Shown here: piece after piece, positions 1 through 13,281 of the stretch
How the letters are laid out: every line of letters begins with the position of its first letter
Numbering within the stretch: position 1 is the first letter of the stretch
Assembly (NCBI GenBank): GCA_963682175.1
Contig: OY821786.1
Coordinates: 34,031,501-34,095,500, forward strand
Length of the DNA: 64,000 nt
Direction of reading: 5' to 3'
Source of the DNA: Triglochin maritima
Lineage: Eukaryota; Streptophyta; Magnoliopsida; Alismatales; Juncaginaceae
Notes under the pieces: generated by a model
Told to the model about the DNA's origin: nothing
The model's database searches: none
What the model saw: only the letters and a program-made list of their open reading frames with translations
Program-made: the position numbers and the translations under genes

Positions 1-2118
1 AATCAAATTCCAATTATTCCATTGTTTTTAATCAACAAACTTTAATGACAAAAGCAACGAAGTCTGTGATACCAAGCTACTTGGGGTAGGTTAGAAATGA
101 AACTCGACAAAATCATGGTTCCGGCACGTAAATTAATAGATAATTGGCATAAAAATAATAATTTGAATTTGGAATTGATGGTTGTTGGACGAACCTTGTG
201 TTTGTATATTGATTGTTTGCGCGATTGTTGGTGAGTGTTGTGCTTGTGTGGACTCAGTGGATTGTTATGGTTGTATTAATTTTTTGTTTGTGATGGTGGT
301 TAGTTGAGGTGTTATCCGAGAAGGTAATTTTTTGTTATTTTTGTGTTGGTTGTTTTTTTTCAAGATTAGATTTGGATTTGATTGATTGTTGGGCGAATAT
401 TGTGTTTGTATGTTGATATCTCAATGTGTGTTTTCCTTGTTATTTTTTCTTAGGCTTACTTATTCTGCCGCGGAGTGCAAAAACTGAGATAGAACAGAAA
501 AATAGTTGGTGATAAGAACATCAATTTTTAACCTGAATTGTGAGAGATGACAATATTTTTCAGGAGTTTTGCAGTGATCGGATGTGAGGGTAGACAAGAG
601 GAACTGGCAGATCATCAGGGAAAAATGGATTTTTTTCCCAGGATTTTCATACCTTAACGGCTTGCAAAAATGATATCCAAGTTTAGAATCATTGTGAATA
701 TCATTAATTTAGACCACATCTAGATAAAAATGGTTTCTTCTGAATCCACTGATAGTGCATACAATTGACAACATATCTCCAGTTCAGAATTATACTTCCA
801 ATCTTTAATTTGTTTCAACGGATCACATATAGCACCACAGATTTATAGTTATGCTTCAGATTCTATAGTCCACTTCCGATAGCAACCATGGCTGGAAAAT
901 GAGTTTAGTTTGTTATGAAAATCGACATGTAATTGCTGAAAGAGCGTAATGCTGTCTTGTGTAGGATCCAAACTTTTTAGCTTTAGGATTGTTATGAGAA
1001 GTGTTGACCATGAATTTGACTTACCTATTCATTGTAGGATAACAGTCATTAGAAACTGCTCAATTATTGTGGGTTGGGAAGAGGAGGGTACATGAAAAGT
1101 AGTTCTATAACAAGATGGATCCATTATACTGACTAAATCTCTAAGCTCTCACAAAATTTGAGGTTATTCTCGAATAAGATACATGTGTTTGTTTTGAAAG
1201 CATTATTCCTTGAGTCTTGAAGTTACAAATTATAACACGTGTTGTTTCAATGAATCTCGAAAAGATCTGCTGTAATTATGCTTACTCTGCTTTCCTGATC
1301 CAACATGAATGGGAGTAAATGAATTGGAAAATGCCAGTCCAGATGATTTTCGGTGCTCTGGCGATGTATATCACTACCTATTGTCCTACATTTTGATGTC
1401 TTACCTGGGATTAAAGGATTAGATGTAGAAATATAAACTTTTCAGAAAGTTTTGCAAACTATTTTGAATGTCATTCATAGTGACCCAGTTTGGTCATTCT
1501 TTTATGTCAAATAGTTTTCATCGTGAACCTGTAACAAAAACCAGGAATCCTAAAGTACCCTATTAAGTTTCTTGTTGTCTTTTTATCTAATTTTTTCTGT
1601 TACATGAAAAGGATAACCCTTCAACCCTGTACTTGTATTCAAATATGTTTTTGTTGAGCAATAGCATGGGATATCGTGTGGTTGATCAGTAAATACTAAG
1701 AGGCTCCAAACCACAACCAAACGAGGATGCAAAAATGTGAAAAACTTGCATTTGATAATGACATTCACATTCAAATTCTCATGACATGTTTTCAGCTAAT
1801 TAACAAATTCACGACCTTAATGATCTCTTGACTTCTCCTAAGATGATTCATTACTGTGCTTTATATCATTTATGTTATTGTTGACTCTTAGGGGGCGATG
1901 GCCAGGCACTTTGATGATACGAGTATGTATGTCTATGTACTCTGATGATTCAAGTGCTATTGTTGTTGAATTTCTGTGTTAAAAAAAGTGGTTTGCTACT
2001 TGGGTAATGGCTAGATGATTTGGAACACTGAATTTTACTATTAGAAAGATCTGTTTATTGTTTATGAATTATTTTTTCCTTGTTTTCATAACATGCATTT
2101 GTTTTCCTCAATTTTCAG
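1..2118. other. Non-coding stretch upstream of the visible SEC23 exon
   Basis: AT-rich sequence with no open frame resembling the N-terminal half of SEC23 (zinc finger and start of the trunk domain). It ends in a pyrimidine-rich tract and an AG at 2117-2118 that fits a splice acceptor, so it is most simply a long intron of the SEC23 gene. I could not place an upstream exon. It could also be unrelated DNA joined to a truncated gene copy. Confidence 0.4.
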
Positions 2119-3777
2119 ATTCAAAAACTTCTAGGTATCTCTAACATGTCCAAACAAAACTTTGGCATGTTGTCTTCTGGAAGGAGGCAGGGATATCTGC
2201 TACCTATTGCTGAATGCGAGTTCAACGTTACTACCATCATTGAAGAAATTTGCTCTTCATCTCATGCTGTGCCTGGTCATCGCCCCCTAAGAGCAACAGG
2301 TGCAGCTATTGCTGCATCAGTAGCAATTTTAGAAGCTTGCTCACCGAATTGTGGTGGACGGATAATGGTCTTCATATCAGGGCCTGCAACAACTGGCCCA
2401 GGAATGGTTGTTGAGACGGACCTTAGTAAAGCAATACGCAACCACAGGAACCTTATCAATGGTGATGCTCCTTTTTATAGAAAGGCTTGCAATTTCTACA
2501 AGAAAATTGCTGAGAAGTTGTGTGCAAAATCAATTGTTCTTGATTTATTTGCTTGCTCTCTCGATCAGGTTGGAACTGCAGAACTAAAAGTTCCGGTAGA
2601 GAGTTCCGGTGGTCTTATGGTGCTCGCAGAGTCATTTGAAACAGAGCAGTTCAAGAAAAGCTTTAGACAAATCTTCAAGTGTGGAGAGGATGGCTTCCTC
2701 GACATGTACTTTGATGCAACTGTTGAGATAATGACCACTAAGGACATTAAGATCTGTGGGGCCCTGGGGCCATGCATGTCTCTTCGCAGAACAAATGGTT
2801 CAGTTAGCGACAAGGAGATCGGGCAGGGTGGTACCAGTTCCTGGAAAATGGGCACACTCACCAACAAAACATGCATTGCGTTTTTCTTCGAGGTTAATGA
2901 CGGCCGTAATGCTCAACCAGGTCCTGTGTTTTTCGTACAGTTCATCACACGCTATCGTCATGGGAACGGTGGTCTACGGTTACGTGTCACTACCTGTGCA
3001 AGAAGATGGGTTCGATCACGATCTCCTGATATTGCCGAGGGTTTCGATCAAGAAGCTGCAGCTACAGTCATGGCTAGACTTGCTGTTGACAGAGCTGAGA
3101 AATATCATGCCCGAGACATAATCAGATGGCTTGACAAGAAACTTATCCGCTTCTGTTCCAAATTCGGTGATTACATCCAGGAAGATCCTACATCTTTCCG
3201 GCTATCATCAAACTTTTCCTTGTACCCGCAGTTTATGTATTACCTACGAAGATCTCAGTTCATCGATGTCTTCAACAGCAGTCCGGATGAGACAGCCTTT
3301 TACCGGTTAATGTTGAACAGAGAAGGAGTTGTGGGGTCTTTAATCATGATCCAACCTACTCTTTTCCAGTACTCCTTCGATGGGCCTCCAGTTCCTGTGC
3401 TTCTCGACATCAGCTCGGTATCATCGAGCGTGATTCTGCTCTTCGATTCATATTTTTACGTGTTGATTCACTATGGATCTAAGATTGCACAGTGGAGAAA
3501 GCTTGGATATGACAAGGACCCAAACCATGAAAACCTGAGGAAACTGTTGGAGGCACCCGAGTTGGATGTGGAATCACTAGTGGCCGCTCGGATTCCGATG
3601 CCGAAGATTATTAGATGTGATCAGCATAGTAGCCAAGCAAGGTTTTTGTTAGCAAAGCTTAATCCTTCACTTACCCAGAAATCATTGGCACCAGATGGTA
3701 CAGATATCATATTGACAGATGATATCAGTTTGCAAGCTTTTATAGAACATTTGCAGGAGTTAGCTGTTCAGGGTTGA
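2119..3777 (+). CDS. SEC23: SEC23 COPII coat GTPase-activating subunit, C-terminal two thirds (last exon)
   Basis: SEC23 pairs with SEC24 in the inner COPII coat and stimulates GTP hydrolysis by SAR1 at ER exit sites. The frame opens just after a splice-like acceptor (AG at 2118); the first in-frame ATG is at 2146 and gives 543 aa. The order fits the family: end of the trunk domain, beta-sandwich, helical domain ([14 protein letters not shown], then [16 protein letters not shown]) and gelsolin-like domain (LLDISSV to AQWRKLGY). [13 protein letters not shown], near residue 497, carries the Arg that is the arginine finger in this family as I recall it. Full SEC23 proteins are about 760-800 aa, so roughly 220 N-terminal residues, including the zinc finger, are missing. 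Parts of the frame are divergent, for example where the usual FEV-to-RVTT segment lies. It may be a fast-evolving paralogue with upstream exons outside the window, or a truncated copy. Confidence 0.85.
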   Translation: MQKLLGISNMSKQNFGMLSSGRRQGYLLPIAECEFNVTTIIEEICSSSHAVPGHRPLRATGAAIAASVAILEACSPNCGGRIMVFISGPATTGPGMVVETDLSKAIRNHRNLINGDAPFYRKACNFYKKIAEKLCAKSIVLDLFACSLDQVGTAELKVPVESSGGLMVLAESFETEQFKKSFRQIFKCGEDGFLDMYFDATVEIMTTKDIKICGALGPCMSLRRTNGSVSDKEIGQGGTSSWKMGTLTNKTCIAFFFEVNDGRNAQPGPVFFVQFITRYRHGNGGLRLRVTTCARRWVRSRSPDIAEGFDQEAAATVMARLAVDRAEKYHARDIIRWLDKKLIRFCSKFGDYIQEDPTSFRLSSNFSLYPQFMYYLRRSQFIDVFNSSPDETAFYRLMLNREGVVGSLIMIQPTLFQYSFDGPPVPVLLDISSVSSSVILLFDSYFYVLIHYGSKIAQWRKLGYDKDPNHENLRKLLEAPELDVESLVAARIPMPKIIRCDQHSSQARFLLAKLNPSLTQKSLAPDGTDIILTDDISLQAFIEHLQELAVQG

Positions 3778-4397
3778 TGGTCTTGTCTTATATATAGATT
3801 CCACTCTTTTAGGTTCTCAACCAATTTTTTCATAACATAATTGCCAAGATCTGTCAGGTTGTTTGTTTCAGGGAAGAGGGTTTGGAATGTGAAGTCTGAT
3901 GTAAGTATTTTTGTGCTACAAGTTATGATCACTCACGACCACTGGAATTTTCGGCAATACGTGCAAAAGTTTGGAATAGTGGATCCATCTGGTTTCTGTT
4001 TCAGGTATCTAGTTTTCTACCTATTCATGATCAATTTATGGTTGGTGTACCTGCTATTAATCAAGGTTGTGTCTGTGGGCCGAATAAGGAGAGTCTTGAT
4101 GTATTGTCCGGAAATGAAATGAGGCAACAAGCTGGACAATGCTAATAGTACAGCATTGTCACTAGTGGCCGCTCGGATTCACTATTGTCCGGAAATGAAA
4201 TGTATTGTCCGGAAATGTATTGTCCGGAAATGAAATGAGGCAACAAGCTGGACAAGCTGGACAATGCAAAGTATTGGTGAGCAAAATGCGAACTCGGAAA
4301 TTGGTCTTCTATGTCAGCAAGAAAAGAACCTTGGACGGCGCAGATCATTAGGATCTGATTCTACGTGTAGAGAGCTCACCGAGGTGATGGACAAGGG
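3778..4397. other. SEC23 3' flank with local duplications and a copied piece of the coding sequence
   Basis: No gene is seen. A block containing GTATTGTCCGGAAATGAAAT and GGCAACAAGCTGGACAA occurs at about 4101-4140 and again at about 4217-4255, with shorter partial copies of GTCCGGAAATG between. Between the copies, 4159-4180 repeats 22 bases of the SEC23 coding sequence (3574-3595) exactly. This looks like filler DNA from break repair. Confidence 0.6.
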
Positions 4398-4588
4398 TAG
4401 GGGTGAGCATAACCCGGTCCAGGTTCGGTCTGGATCTTTTTGAAATTTCAGTTCCGGTCCGGACTGGTCTGATTTTCGTTTTTTTAATTTAAAAAATCCG
4501 GTTTTGGACCGGATCGGTCCGGTCACCAGTCCAAAGTCGGTCTTCGGTCCGAACCTTGGAAAAAATTCCGGTCTGGATGCTCAACCTA
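4398..4588. mobile_element. hAT-type MITE, copy 1 (TAGGGGTGAGCA termini)
   Basis: Begins TAGGGGTGAGCAT and ends ATGCTCAACCTA, an imperfect terminal inverted repeat. Flanks are GACAAGGG (4390-4397) and GACGAGGG (4589-4596), an 8-bp target-site duplication with one mismatch. The interior is made of short GGTCCGGACC-like inverted units and an A/T-rich centre. No coding capacity. Same family as the copies at 27603 and 53323. Confidence 0.8.
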
Positions 4589-4596
4589 GACGAGGG

Positions 4597-6021
4597 TATG
4601 CTATCAGGGCAATGAAAGTGACAAAGTGAGTTAATTTTAATAATTAAATTGAATTGTACAGACGTATCCCATCGATCACAAGCTTACCTCCCAAAAAAAG
4701 ACGAGTGGGTTGAGGTGCGGAGTTTCCACCCTTGTAATCAATTGTAAATAATACAAATAGAGGCTATTTTTGTGTTGTACTTTGTTTGATGTGGATTAAA
4801 AGGTGCAAACACTAGTGAGAGAGTGAACAAATTAAAAGGTCATGTAAAATAAATATGCTGGGATAAAGCTTATCTACCCCAGGCCTGGACAAACAATTGA
4901 CGTCTAAACGTTGCAGAGACGACTAGGTGCAAAGGCATATTCACTCAAAAAACATGTTTGGAAAGAGGGCAACGAGAGAGAAATTTATTGATAATTGTTT
5001 AGCCCTTCTTCAAGTGTTTGAAATGACTGATTAGTTGTCCGGAATGATGATGCCCATCCAAGGTAATTTTTTAAACATTGTTTTACAAAAATATTTGCAA
5101 AAAATTATAAACGTCGATGCCATGTGGTGGCTGCATTTTTTTATTTTCTTTTTGGTAAAAAGAAGTGAACTTGACATTCCGAGTGCCAAGCTCAACAAGG
5201 TTATTTGTTTAAGATTCCTTTGTTTTCCTTTTATAATCTAATTCTTTAAATATGAATGAAACAAACATAATTTATTTAATACGAACGTTGTAGGTTTAAC
5301 AAATGTAGTATCAAAGCAGTAAACAAACGACTGGATCGCAAGCAGCCGCATAACCCTCAAGTTGCAGCAAGCAATTTTTCAAGTGCTCATTGGCGTAATT
5401 GGTTTAGCTCAATCACAAGCAGTTAAAACTCAAGTCTTGAACTACATTACCGAGTACTCGGTTTTGGGGAAATGTATAGCTGAATCATGAGTTTCGCCTT
5501 ACATGGAGAACTACAACACATCACAAATTGCGAGTGGTGATTATTACGATAATAATAATAACTATAGAAAGGCCATTTATTATTAAAAAAAACTATAGAA
5601 GGTCACAACTCACAACATTTATTAGCAAAAAAACTCACACAATAGTTAAATATGATCACAGCAAAGTAACAGAGCTCACACAATATGGCAGAGAACCACT
5701 CTGCTAGTCTAGCTTGCAGGCTTGCTCATCTTCTCCTATAAAAAAATTGGACAAACCCTTTAGCTTCACCTGAATTGTAAAAGCTAAATGATTTTTTTTA
5801 CCTAACTTCTCTTACGTGATCCTCCCGCACAACGAACGGTCTCCATTTCCAACGAATGCTTCTTTCGTTGTACCATCAATAAGTTTCGCTCCAATAGAGA
5901 AGCATAACATGAGATGATATAACCGCATTCAATGTTTGTCTGTTAAGGTGAACACCGTTTAACTTCAATGTCAGTATCTCTTTTATTTAACCCAGAGGTC
6001 TAAACGCAAATAGTCAAGCAT
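4597..6021. other. Intergenic, no gene recognised
   Basis: AT-rich sequence with no frame I can assign. Small frames such as 5035-5241 have no recognisable domain. Confidence 0.5.
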
Positions 6022-6484
6022 AAATTACAATTTGCCCCCAAACCATGACATTGTTTCACTTTGCTCCTGAACTCTAACAAGTGACACTTCGTCTCCCTCG
6101 ACTATAAGTCTATAACCATGTAACAGTTTGGTCGAATCCATCAAAAACTAGCGAAAAACTATTAACATCAAAGGCCAATTTCACCGTTCATCTAAATCTG
6201 TATTTACTATTTGCTTATCTTACCTTTTCAATCCATATTTCCTATCCACCCACATCATGCTAGTTTATGGTTTTGATGAAGAAAAATAGGAAAAAGAACG
6301 AAAAATAAATAAGAAATTTAGACTAAGGACAATATTGCCATTGCAAGTCAAAAGATGTTTTCTTTAGTTTTTGATGGATTTGACCAAGCAAAAACGATAT
6401 CATAGTTGAGGGGGCAAGCCCTCACCTTCTATAGTTCAAGGGGACAGTGATTAATGTCATAGATGAGGGGCAAAATGCAATTTA
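6022..6484. mobile_element. MITE-like inverted-repeat element (AAATTGCAATTTGCCCC termini)
   Basis: The left end (AAATTACAATTTGCCCCC, then ATGACATT) is matched in inverted orientation by the right end (AATGTCAT, GAGGGGCAAAATGCAATTT). This terminal inverted repeat is about 35-50 bp, over a total of about 460 bp. No coding capacity. I could not fix a target-site duplication, so the superfamily is open. Confidence 0.55.
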
Positions 6485-6715
6485 CCTAATTTGTTCCATT
6501 AAATTGAATGGATCCAGAAGTCGATAACCTAAGTGTAGATGTATCAATTGAAGCATGAATAAGACACAACAGTTAAGTTGTATGATATGATTATTAAGCT
6601 AGCTTGTGTTTATTTGAGCCTACACTACAACATAAAATGGTGACAATGGTTACTTTAAAACTTTGCAGCAAGCAATCGACAAATAGATAGCAGACGGCCT
6701 ACCTTCTTTCATGTA

Positions 6716-9700
6716 CTATACTTCAGTTGCCGATTTGACCTCAGCTCCCTGGAAAAGAAAAATATAAGAAAACTTGGTCAAGAAATTGGAAGTACAATTC
6801 AGAGAATAGTGAAGCAGTGCATGGTGCATATGATCACACTGGAGCTACAGAATGATGATTTTTCATACTCAATCCACATGCATATAATTAGAAAGCCTTC
6901 GCCCATACTTGACTAGGTAAGACCTTACTGTAAACCCTAAAGAGTGAATATGGAAAATATTTCAAGCAAATTTGAATATTCTTCTCAGTATTTAAAGAAT
7001 CTGGATGCTAAATTTGGCACATTTGTTGCTGTTTATGGGCGTGAAATATCTATAAAATATTAAAGGCATCATTAAGTTGGTATTAAAATACTAAATAGTT
7101 TTAGTCTTTCATTCAAAGCTCTAAAATGTAAAAATCATATCCTCTGCATCGAAAGAGAACTTTTCACTCCCAAGACCAATTTTTCGTAATTTTTATGTTT
7201 TTTGAAGCAGTCTTAGACATCAAAAGTGGGTTCATGCGAATACCCTTGGGAACAGGTAAAATACCTCACGCTGTGGAAGAGGTTTCCGATGCTTTCTTGT
7301 TGGATTCCTCATCGTGACAAATTCCTCAGCAGAGGTTGGATGAATGCCAACAGTGGCATCAAAATCTGATTTAGTTAGTCCAGCTTTCACAGCAATGGCA
7401 ATTCCCTTACAAGGCCCAAAAAAAAAAGTTTAAGCAGTTGGGTATCATTTGTACTGTACTGGCAATACAGAGAAAAGTAGCAACCTGCATAATTTCTGGT
7501 GCATCCTCTCCGCACATATGCACACCAAGAACTTCATCTGTTTTTGCACATACAATGAATTTCATTAAGACACGATCAGGAAGCCCAGAAATTGTTGCCT
7601 TTAGCGGCCTGAAATTGGCTGTGTAGACGTCAACATCCTCATACTCTTGAATTGCCTGCAAGACCTCTAAATTAGGGCTAGGGGTTATCACAGTAATATG
7701 GGTTTAATTTGTGAAATTGGAAAACCAGTTTTATTTGCATGAATAAGAGGTACTCTTTTATTTTACCTGCTCTTCAGTAAGACCAACTTGAGATATAGGT
7801 GGCTGGGAGAATACAGCAGCTGGAATTGCTCTAATACGAGAAAAATAAGTACTTCAGGCATTTTAGAACATTTGAGCATCACATTATTACTACTGAAAAA
7901 ATTCCTTTGTACTGCTTTCCAAAGTAAACAAAAGTCCACATCCAAACTCATGTATTTTCTTAATGACGAGGGCAACAAGGAGACATGGGAAGGTCGCAGC
8001 ACCTCAGAACTCAAAAGAGCATACATTATCTTGTGGAGATTGAAAGTGCTGAAAACACATGTTTTCTGGACTTTTGCCATCCATGTGTGAAGCCGAAAGC
8101 ATATGATGTTAAATCTCCATTTTACACTCAGCCCCCGTTTGGAACGATTTCAAGGAATCGATTCCAGATAAAATCTGATTCTCATATAAAACTGATTGTG
8201 CAAGTTATGTATTTAGTAACATTGACTTCATGTGATCGTGGAAATGTCCGAAGTAATCTTTCGATTTTTCTTCTCTATGTTCAATAATCTTTTAAGTATT
8301 AACCATCAGAATAATAAACTTGATAATGACGTAAAGAAAGATTGGGAATGAAAAAAGAACGAAGGGGAAGGTACAATCTGAATAAAATTAAAAATAAGGA
8401 TTGACACCACCGTAAGTAAGTCCTGGTATGCTTGGTAAATAATCAGTTTTTGAGGACAACATTGGATTTTTCGCTCTGGAATCCGTGAACAGTGTTTGGA
8501 ATCAGAAAGAAAATGGAATCCTCAATGAGATAACTGTGAGTGAGTGCATTGCATAAGATAATCAAGATTTTCAAGAATGGAATCTTTAGTTTGTACCTGG
8601 GAGAAAAATCAGATTATCTTCTGACAGAATTCTTGAAATCAACCCCAGAATCTGTTGCCAATGGGGCCTCAGAATGTCATTCAAGTGATGAGGTTAATGC
8701 AACTGAGTTTACGTACTTTTTTGTTCAACATGATTTACCCTCTAAATGCTGTCAAGGTAGAACGAACTCTAGGCTCACTCTACTTTTATTAAGCTCTATG
8801 AAGCACAGAATAAAATGCAAAGCAGTAGTGTGAATTACATATTGGTACTGTGTAATACATTATTACAACAAAACCTTTAATCCCAAACTAATTAGGGTAA
8901 GCTTGAAATGAACTCAAAAGAATCACAGTTCAAGCACGTGAAAATAATGTGTGGTACATTATTGTAACAAAAAATAATACAATAAATGAATGTGAAGGAG
9001 AGGTACATAATTCCATCCATAAATCCTCTTTGGAACATAGATATAGGACTATGGAGAAGAGAGAAGACAGGGACAACTCAAGAAGAAAGCAGAGGGTCAT
9101 TTGCTGGTTTTCAGTGTTGGAAAGAATAACGTTGAGCACTGGAACTACGAAGCTGACTGTTGACTAGCCAAGGCAAGGAGAGGCAAGATTCTTTTTTCTT
9201 CATGGGTTAAGGTGGTGAAGTATGGAGGAAGAAAATGCTAGGTTGGGTTCAGAGATTAAAATAAAGGCCCCATTTTTGCTAAAATCCTGCCTTTATTTTA
9301 TAGGCTGCATATGCTCTTTAGGTAGTCACTCATTCAGGTCAAATTCATGCCACCGAATAACTAATGTTTGATTCAGCCACTGTGGGGCCCATAAACTGAT
9401 GCCTGATTATTATTTTAAACATTTGGGCCAAATAAAAATAAAACAGATTCCTGAGCAATGCTCACATGGGATGCTTATTGCCTAGATCAAAAGAGTAGGC
9501 TAACCATCACAGGAAACATACCTATGGTCTGCTTTTGTTGGTTGATTGCCAAACACAGTTTTGGCAAATGCCCCTCCTTCCATTAATGCAACCGGGGTTA
9601 AGTTGATTCTGTCAGTTACATCTCCAACAGCCCAGATAGAATCAACTGATGTCTTGGAATAGTCATCAACCTGAAGAAAAGCAATTTAAAATACTCTCTG

Positions 9701-12700
9701 TAAGACCCTTGGAAAAAAGAACAATGTAAACAGTTAAACTGTACGACAAATAAATATTAAGACTATAGTAGAGATAAATAGCCACCTGTATGGCACCATT
9801 CTTTGCCAATGCTACACCAACATCCTCTAGTCCTAAATTCTGTAATGCAAAAAGAAATAACACTACGTTGATCATTAATAAAATTACAACCAATTAACGA
9901 AATAAACAGAACCAGAGTTTCAATAAGACGAAGTATTAACTGGAGTGAAACCTTTGTGTTTGGCTTCCTTCCTGTCGCAAACATGATATGTGAAAAACCA
10001 TCAATAGCTCCTTTTGTTGTCTTTAAAGATAACAATCCATCCGCAGATTTAGTTACTTCTACAGGGGACTCTTCTGTATGAAACTCAATTCCTCTCAAGG
10101 ACATTTGCTCTGCAACAAAATCCCTAATCTGCACACTTTATAGTGAGGCACACATTTCTTAAGGCAAAAACAAACAAAATGAAAATTTTCATATATGGCT
10201 GCACCTACCTCCTCGTCGAAGCCTCTTAGTACTTTCTTTTGACGAATGAACACATGAACTTCACTTCTTAATCCGTTAAAAATGCCAGCAAACTCCAAAG
10301 CAATGTAACCACCCCCAACTATTGCAATCTTTTTTGGTACCGAAGGCAAATCCAACGCAGCATCAGAGTCAATCACAAGTTCTTTTCCAGGAATGTCAGG
10401 AATAAATGGACGTCCACCAACTGAAATTAGTATATGTTTTGCAGTATAGCGCTTTCCATCTACATCAACAGTGTGAGGGTCGACAAGCTACACAAAGGGA
10501 CAATTATAATGATAATATAGAGCAGTAATTTTTTAAAGGTATAGATTCTTAAAGAAAATGATCACAACAATTTCAAGATGAAAAAAGAGAAAATTCAACC
10601 TTTCCACGACCTTCAATCAATTGAACACCAGCATTATTTAGAATGTTTTTGTAAATTCCGGTGAGACGAAGTAACTCGGCATTTTTGTTAGCCATCAAAG
10701 TGCTCCAATCATGTCTAGGCTCAGCATCATAATTCCATCCAAAGCCATGACTTTCTTCAAAATCATGAGAATACTTTGACGAGTAAACAAGCAGCTTCTT
10801 AGGAACACATCCACGAAGCACACATCTAGATAATGTAACAGAAACAACAGTAACATATTGTTGCAAGTACATATAAAGGAAGACAAGTATAGAAGATTAT
10901 CTATGAAATATGATGCATATCTCACTCAAGGAACTAAAATTAAAAAAGAAAAGAAAAAAGTGTAGGTTAGAAGACACAAAGCTATCAGTTATGTACTTAT
11001 CATTCCACTTCTGAAGAAAACATCAATGTGGATTAGCCTTTGCTATGAAATTATTGTGTTTCAAGTTTCTAATAACTTGTGTTACATTTTACATTTTTTG
11101 GATCACTGAGGGTTTGATCATTAAGTGAAGGCTGATTTTATAAAAATAAAACTTAAAATATTTGTACAAACCAAAAACAACTGAAGATGGAGCTAACAGA
11201 AACAACGGCCTAGCTGAGGTCAAGAGTTACATACAATACAAAGCCAACAACACATATCAGTACTAAGTATCTAAAAGCTATTAAGCTCATCACATGTTAT
11301 CTATGATTCTATGCCTCTAGCTTAACATTACAATTTTATCAAGCAATCACCTTAACTGCCACAAATCTTAGGTCATTTTGATCCACATTACAGTGCGTCA
11401 TCAAATATAATCTAAAAAATGGACACAGATAAAGGTTGATAGAATATGGAAAAGTGGATATGTAATTAACATGAAAGTAGGACATGGTCCGGCAAGGACA
11501 TTTTCATAATAAATTTATTTTGTATCAATATTATGTGATTTATCCTAAAATGAAAACACTAAATGTCAAATATATACATACTCATATAGTGTTTTTAGCA
11601 GTGAACATATAAATCAGTAAAAGAGCAAATTAAATTGAAAATGAAAGAATAAATAGCGGAGCAGTAAAGTTTCACTGTACAACTCAATCGATAAGCATTT
11701 GTGGCATATTTACGAAGGATATTGTTGAATGTTTCTTATATTACATTTCCAAATGCCATGAAAAGTATCATTAGGTGTTCAAGAAGTATATCAAAGTACC
11801 TACAAAGCATCAAATAAGTATCAAGTGAAGTATCAAATGAAATTTGATTACAAGGAATTCAATTTATGGAATGTAACCTATCATCACATGGAATTGAATT
11901 CCACATAATCCAATTATGGCCGTCCAAACATAGCCAAAGAGTAAAAGACAATCTTAAAACAAACACAATCAATGATTGAGAACCAAGAACTACCATAACC
12001 AACCATTTCCATCTTGTGGTGAAAAAGGACCAAACAATTTGAAACCTAACTTTAAGTTTATAAATGTGTGATTGGTTTCCAAGAAGTGATGGAAAATTCA
12101 GAATTCAGTTTCATGACTTCCCACGAAACTACAGTGGTGGGTGAAGTCATTCATAGTGCAATTCTACAAGGATTCGGAACTCACAGACCTTAGTTTTTAG
12201 AATTATTTTTAATTTTCCTGCAAACCAATCACATGGAAGTCAGTTTCCTCAATTCCAGATTGTTTCCCTCCAACTCAATTTCCCGATGTTAGGCCTCAAA
12301 TTCTCAACTTCCACATAAGCTATCTATGATCTATCATGCTACGAGCCTCCAGCCATCGTTACCTCCAATACACAAACATTCTTACGAATCTCCCTTGAAA
12401 TAGACAAATTTTTCAACATCATCCTCAAAACGCTCTACATTCTAAGTTCACACCAAGCAATTACGAAATCAAAACCTAACCAAAGCGAAAGACTCACGTT
12501 CCCCCGACGCCGCCGGCCCTGTCGGACGAAACGGTGGCGAAAGGAAGCTCGCAAACGGCGACCTCGGCGCCGTAGTTGGTCGCGAACCTCGAGGCTCTAA
12601 CCCCGCCGCTCCCGGCGCCGATGGTGAAGAGGTCGAAGTCGTACTTGTTGGCGTCAGCGCGGACGGAGAAGCGGCGGCGGAGGTGGAGGCGGCAGGACGG

Positions 12701-12763
12701 GGGAGGGAGGAGGCGGGAGATCGGGGGCGCGTGGGTTAGGGTTAGGGTTTGGAGAGCGGCCAT
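6716..12763 (-). CDS. GR: Glutathione reductase, chloroplast/mitochondrial type, 10 exons, 519 aa
   Basis: NADPH-dependent flavoenzyme that reduces glutathione disulfide to glutathione in the ascorbate-glutathione cycle. Coding exons (minus strand): 12763-12498, 10825-10600, 10487-10209, 10128-9952, 9839-9786, 9670-9522, 7830-7767, 7655-7485, 7405-7265, 6748-6716. All junctions are GT-AG and the parts sum to 1560 nt with no stop or frameshift. The first ~35 residues are rich in Leu, Pro, Arg and Ser with few acidics, as in plastid transit peptides. Visible motifs: FAD-binding [13 protein letters not shown] (about 47-59), redox pair CVLRGC (C90 and C95) then VPKK, NADPH-binding [12 protein letters not shown] (near 222), [15 protein letters not shown], and the proton-donor segment GIHPTSAEE (His 484). 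Plant plastid GRs are usually about 550-565 aa; this one has a shorter presequence and tail (ends [10 protein letters not shown]). Two introns are about 1.7 kb. Confidence 0.95.
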
Positions 12764-12921
12764 AATCGAGGGTTTGGGAGTTTGGAGGAGTTGGAAAAGA
12801 AGCTCCGAGATGGATAGAGATGGACTGACGTACCAGCACACGCACACACTTATTTTTTAAATTTCTTATTGGTTTGTAATTTTTTATTTTTTTATGACAC
12901 AAAATTTCCGATCATTCTTCT
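12764..12921. promoter_or_regulatory. Upstream region of the glutathione reductase gene
   Basis: Upstream of the ATG (complement of 12761-12763) on the minus strand. No clear TATA box; T/A-rich tracts at 12846-12890 could serve. A CA-rich repeat (ACACACGCACAC reading) lies near 12836-12848. No element is firmly identified. Confidence 0.3.
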
Positions 12922-13281
12922 TAGACCATGCGCCTGTCGGGTGGGCGCCCGCCCGGGCAACCAGTCAGGTGTCGAAGCACCCGAATTGGCGCTCGGGCGC
13001 CCATCGGGCGGGGGCACGTGTCCCCCCTTCGTCATTTTTTTTTGTTTTTTTATATATTTTAGTGTTGGTTTTGTTATTAGAGTTAATTGATAATGTATTG
13101 GGTATTTTTTAGTAACGTGTGGCGATAAATTTTTATTATTGTGGTAACGGGTTGGATTACAATCAGTTTTTTACAAGTGATGAAGATTCAAAAATTTTCA
13201 GATCAAACAATTTCAAGACCCCCGAACGACCGGTCGAGGTGGTTTAATAGTATGATCTAAGATGGTTAACCCATGGTCTAA
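12922..13281. mobile_element. Possible PIF/Harbinger-like MITE (TTAGACCATG termini)
   Basis: TTAGACCATG at about 12923 is matched inverted by CATGGTCTAA at about 13273. The left 100 bp is very GC-rich with nested inverted GGGCGCCCG units, unlike the AT-rich flanks. The outer trinucleotides are TTA and TAA rather than an identical direct repeat, so the boundary is unproven. Confidence 0.35.

Noticed and set aside
2756..3121. Frames inside SEC23 on both strands (for example 2565-2876 minus, 2756-3121 plus)
   Set aside because: Shadows of the SEC23 frame, which has clear family motifs.
3841..4122. 93-aa frame after SEC23
   Set aside because: No similarity recognised; it overlaps locally duplicated non-coding DNA.
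7438..7626. Plus-strand frames over 7438-8287 and 8540-9167
   Set aside because: They overlap minus-strand GR exons or introns and have no recognisable domain.
8125..8530. Possible MITE in GR intron 6 starting CCCCCGTTTGGAACG
   Set aside because: The start resembles common plant MITE ends, but I could not find a matching inverted end or target duplication.
12734..12750. GGTTAGGGTTAGGGTTTGG, telomere-like
   Set aside because: It lies within exon 1 of glutathione reductase and encodes transit peptide residues (TLTLTHAP region); too short for an interstitial telomere.
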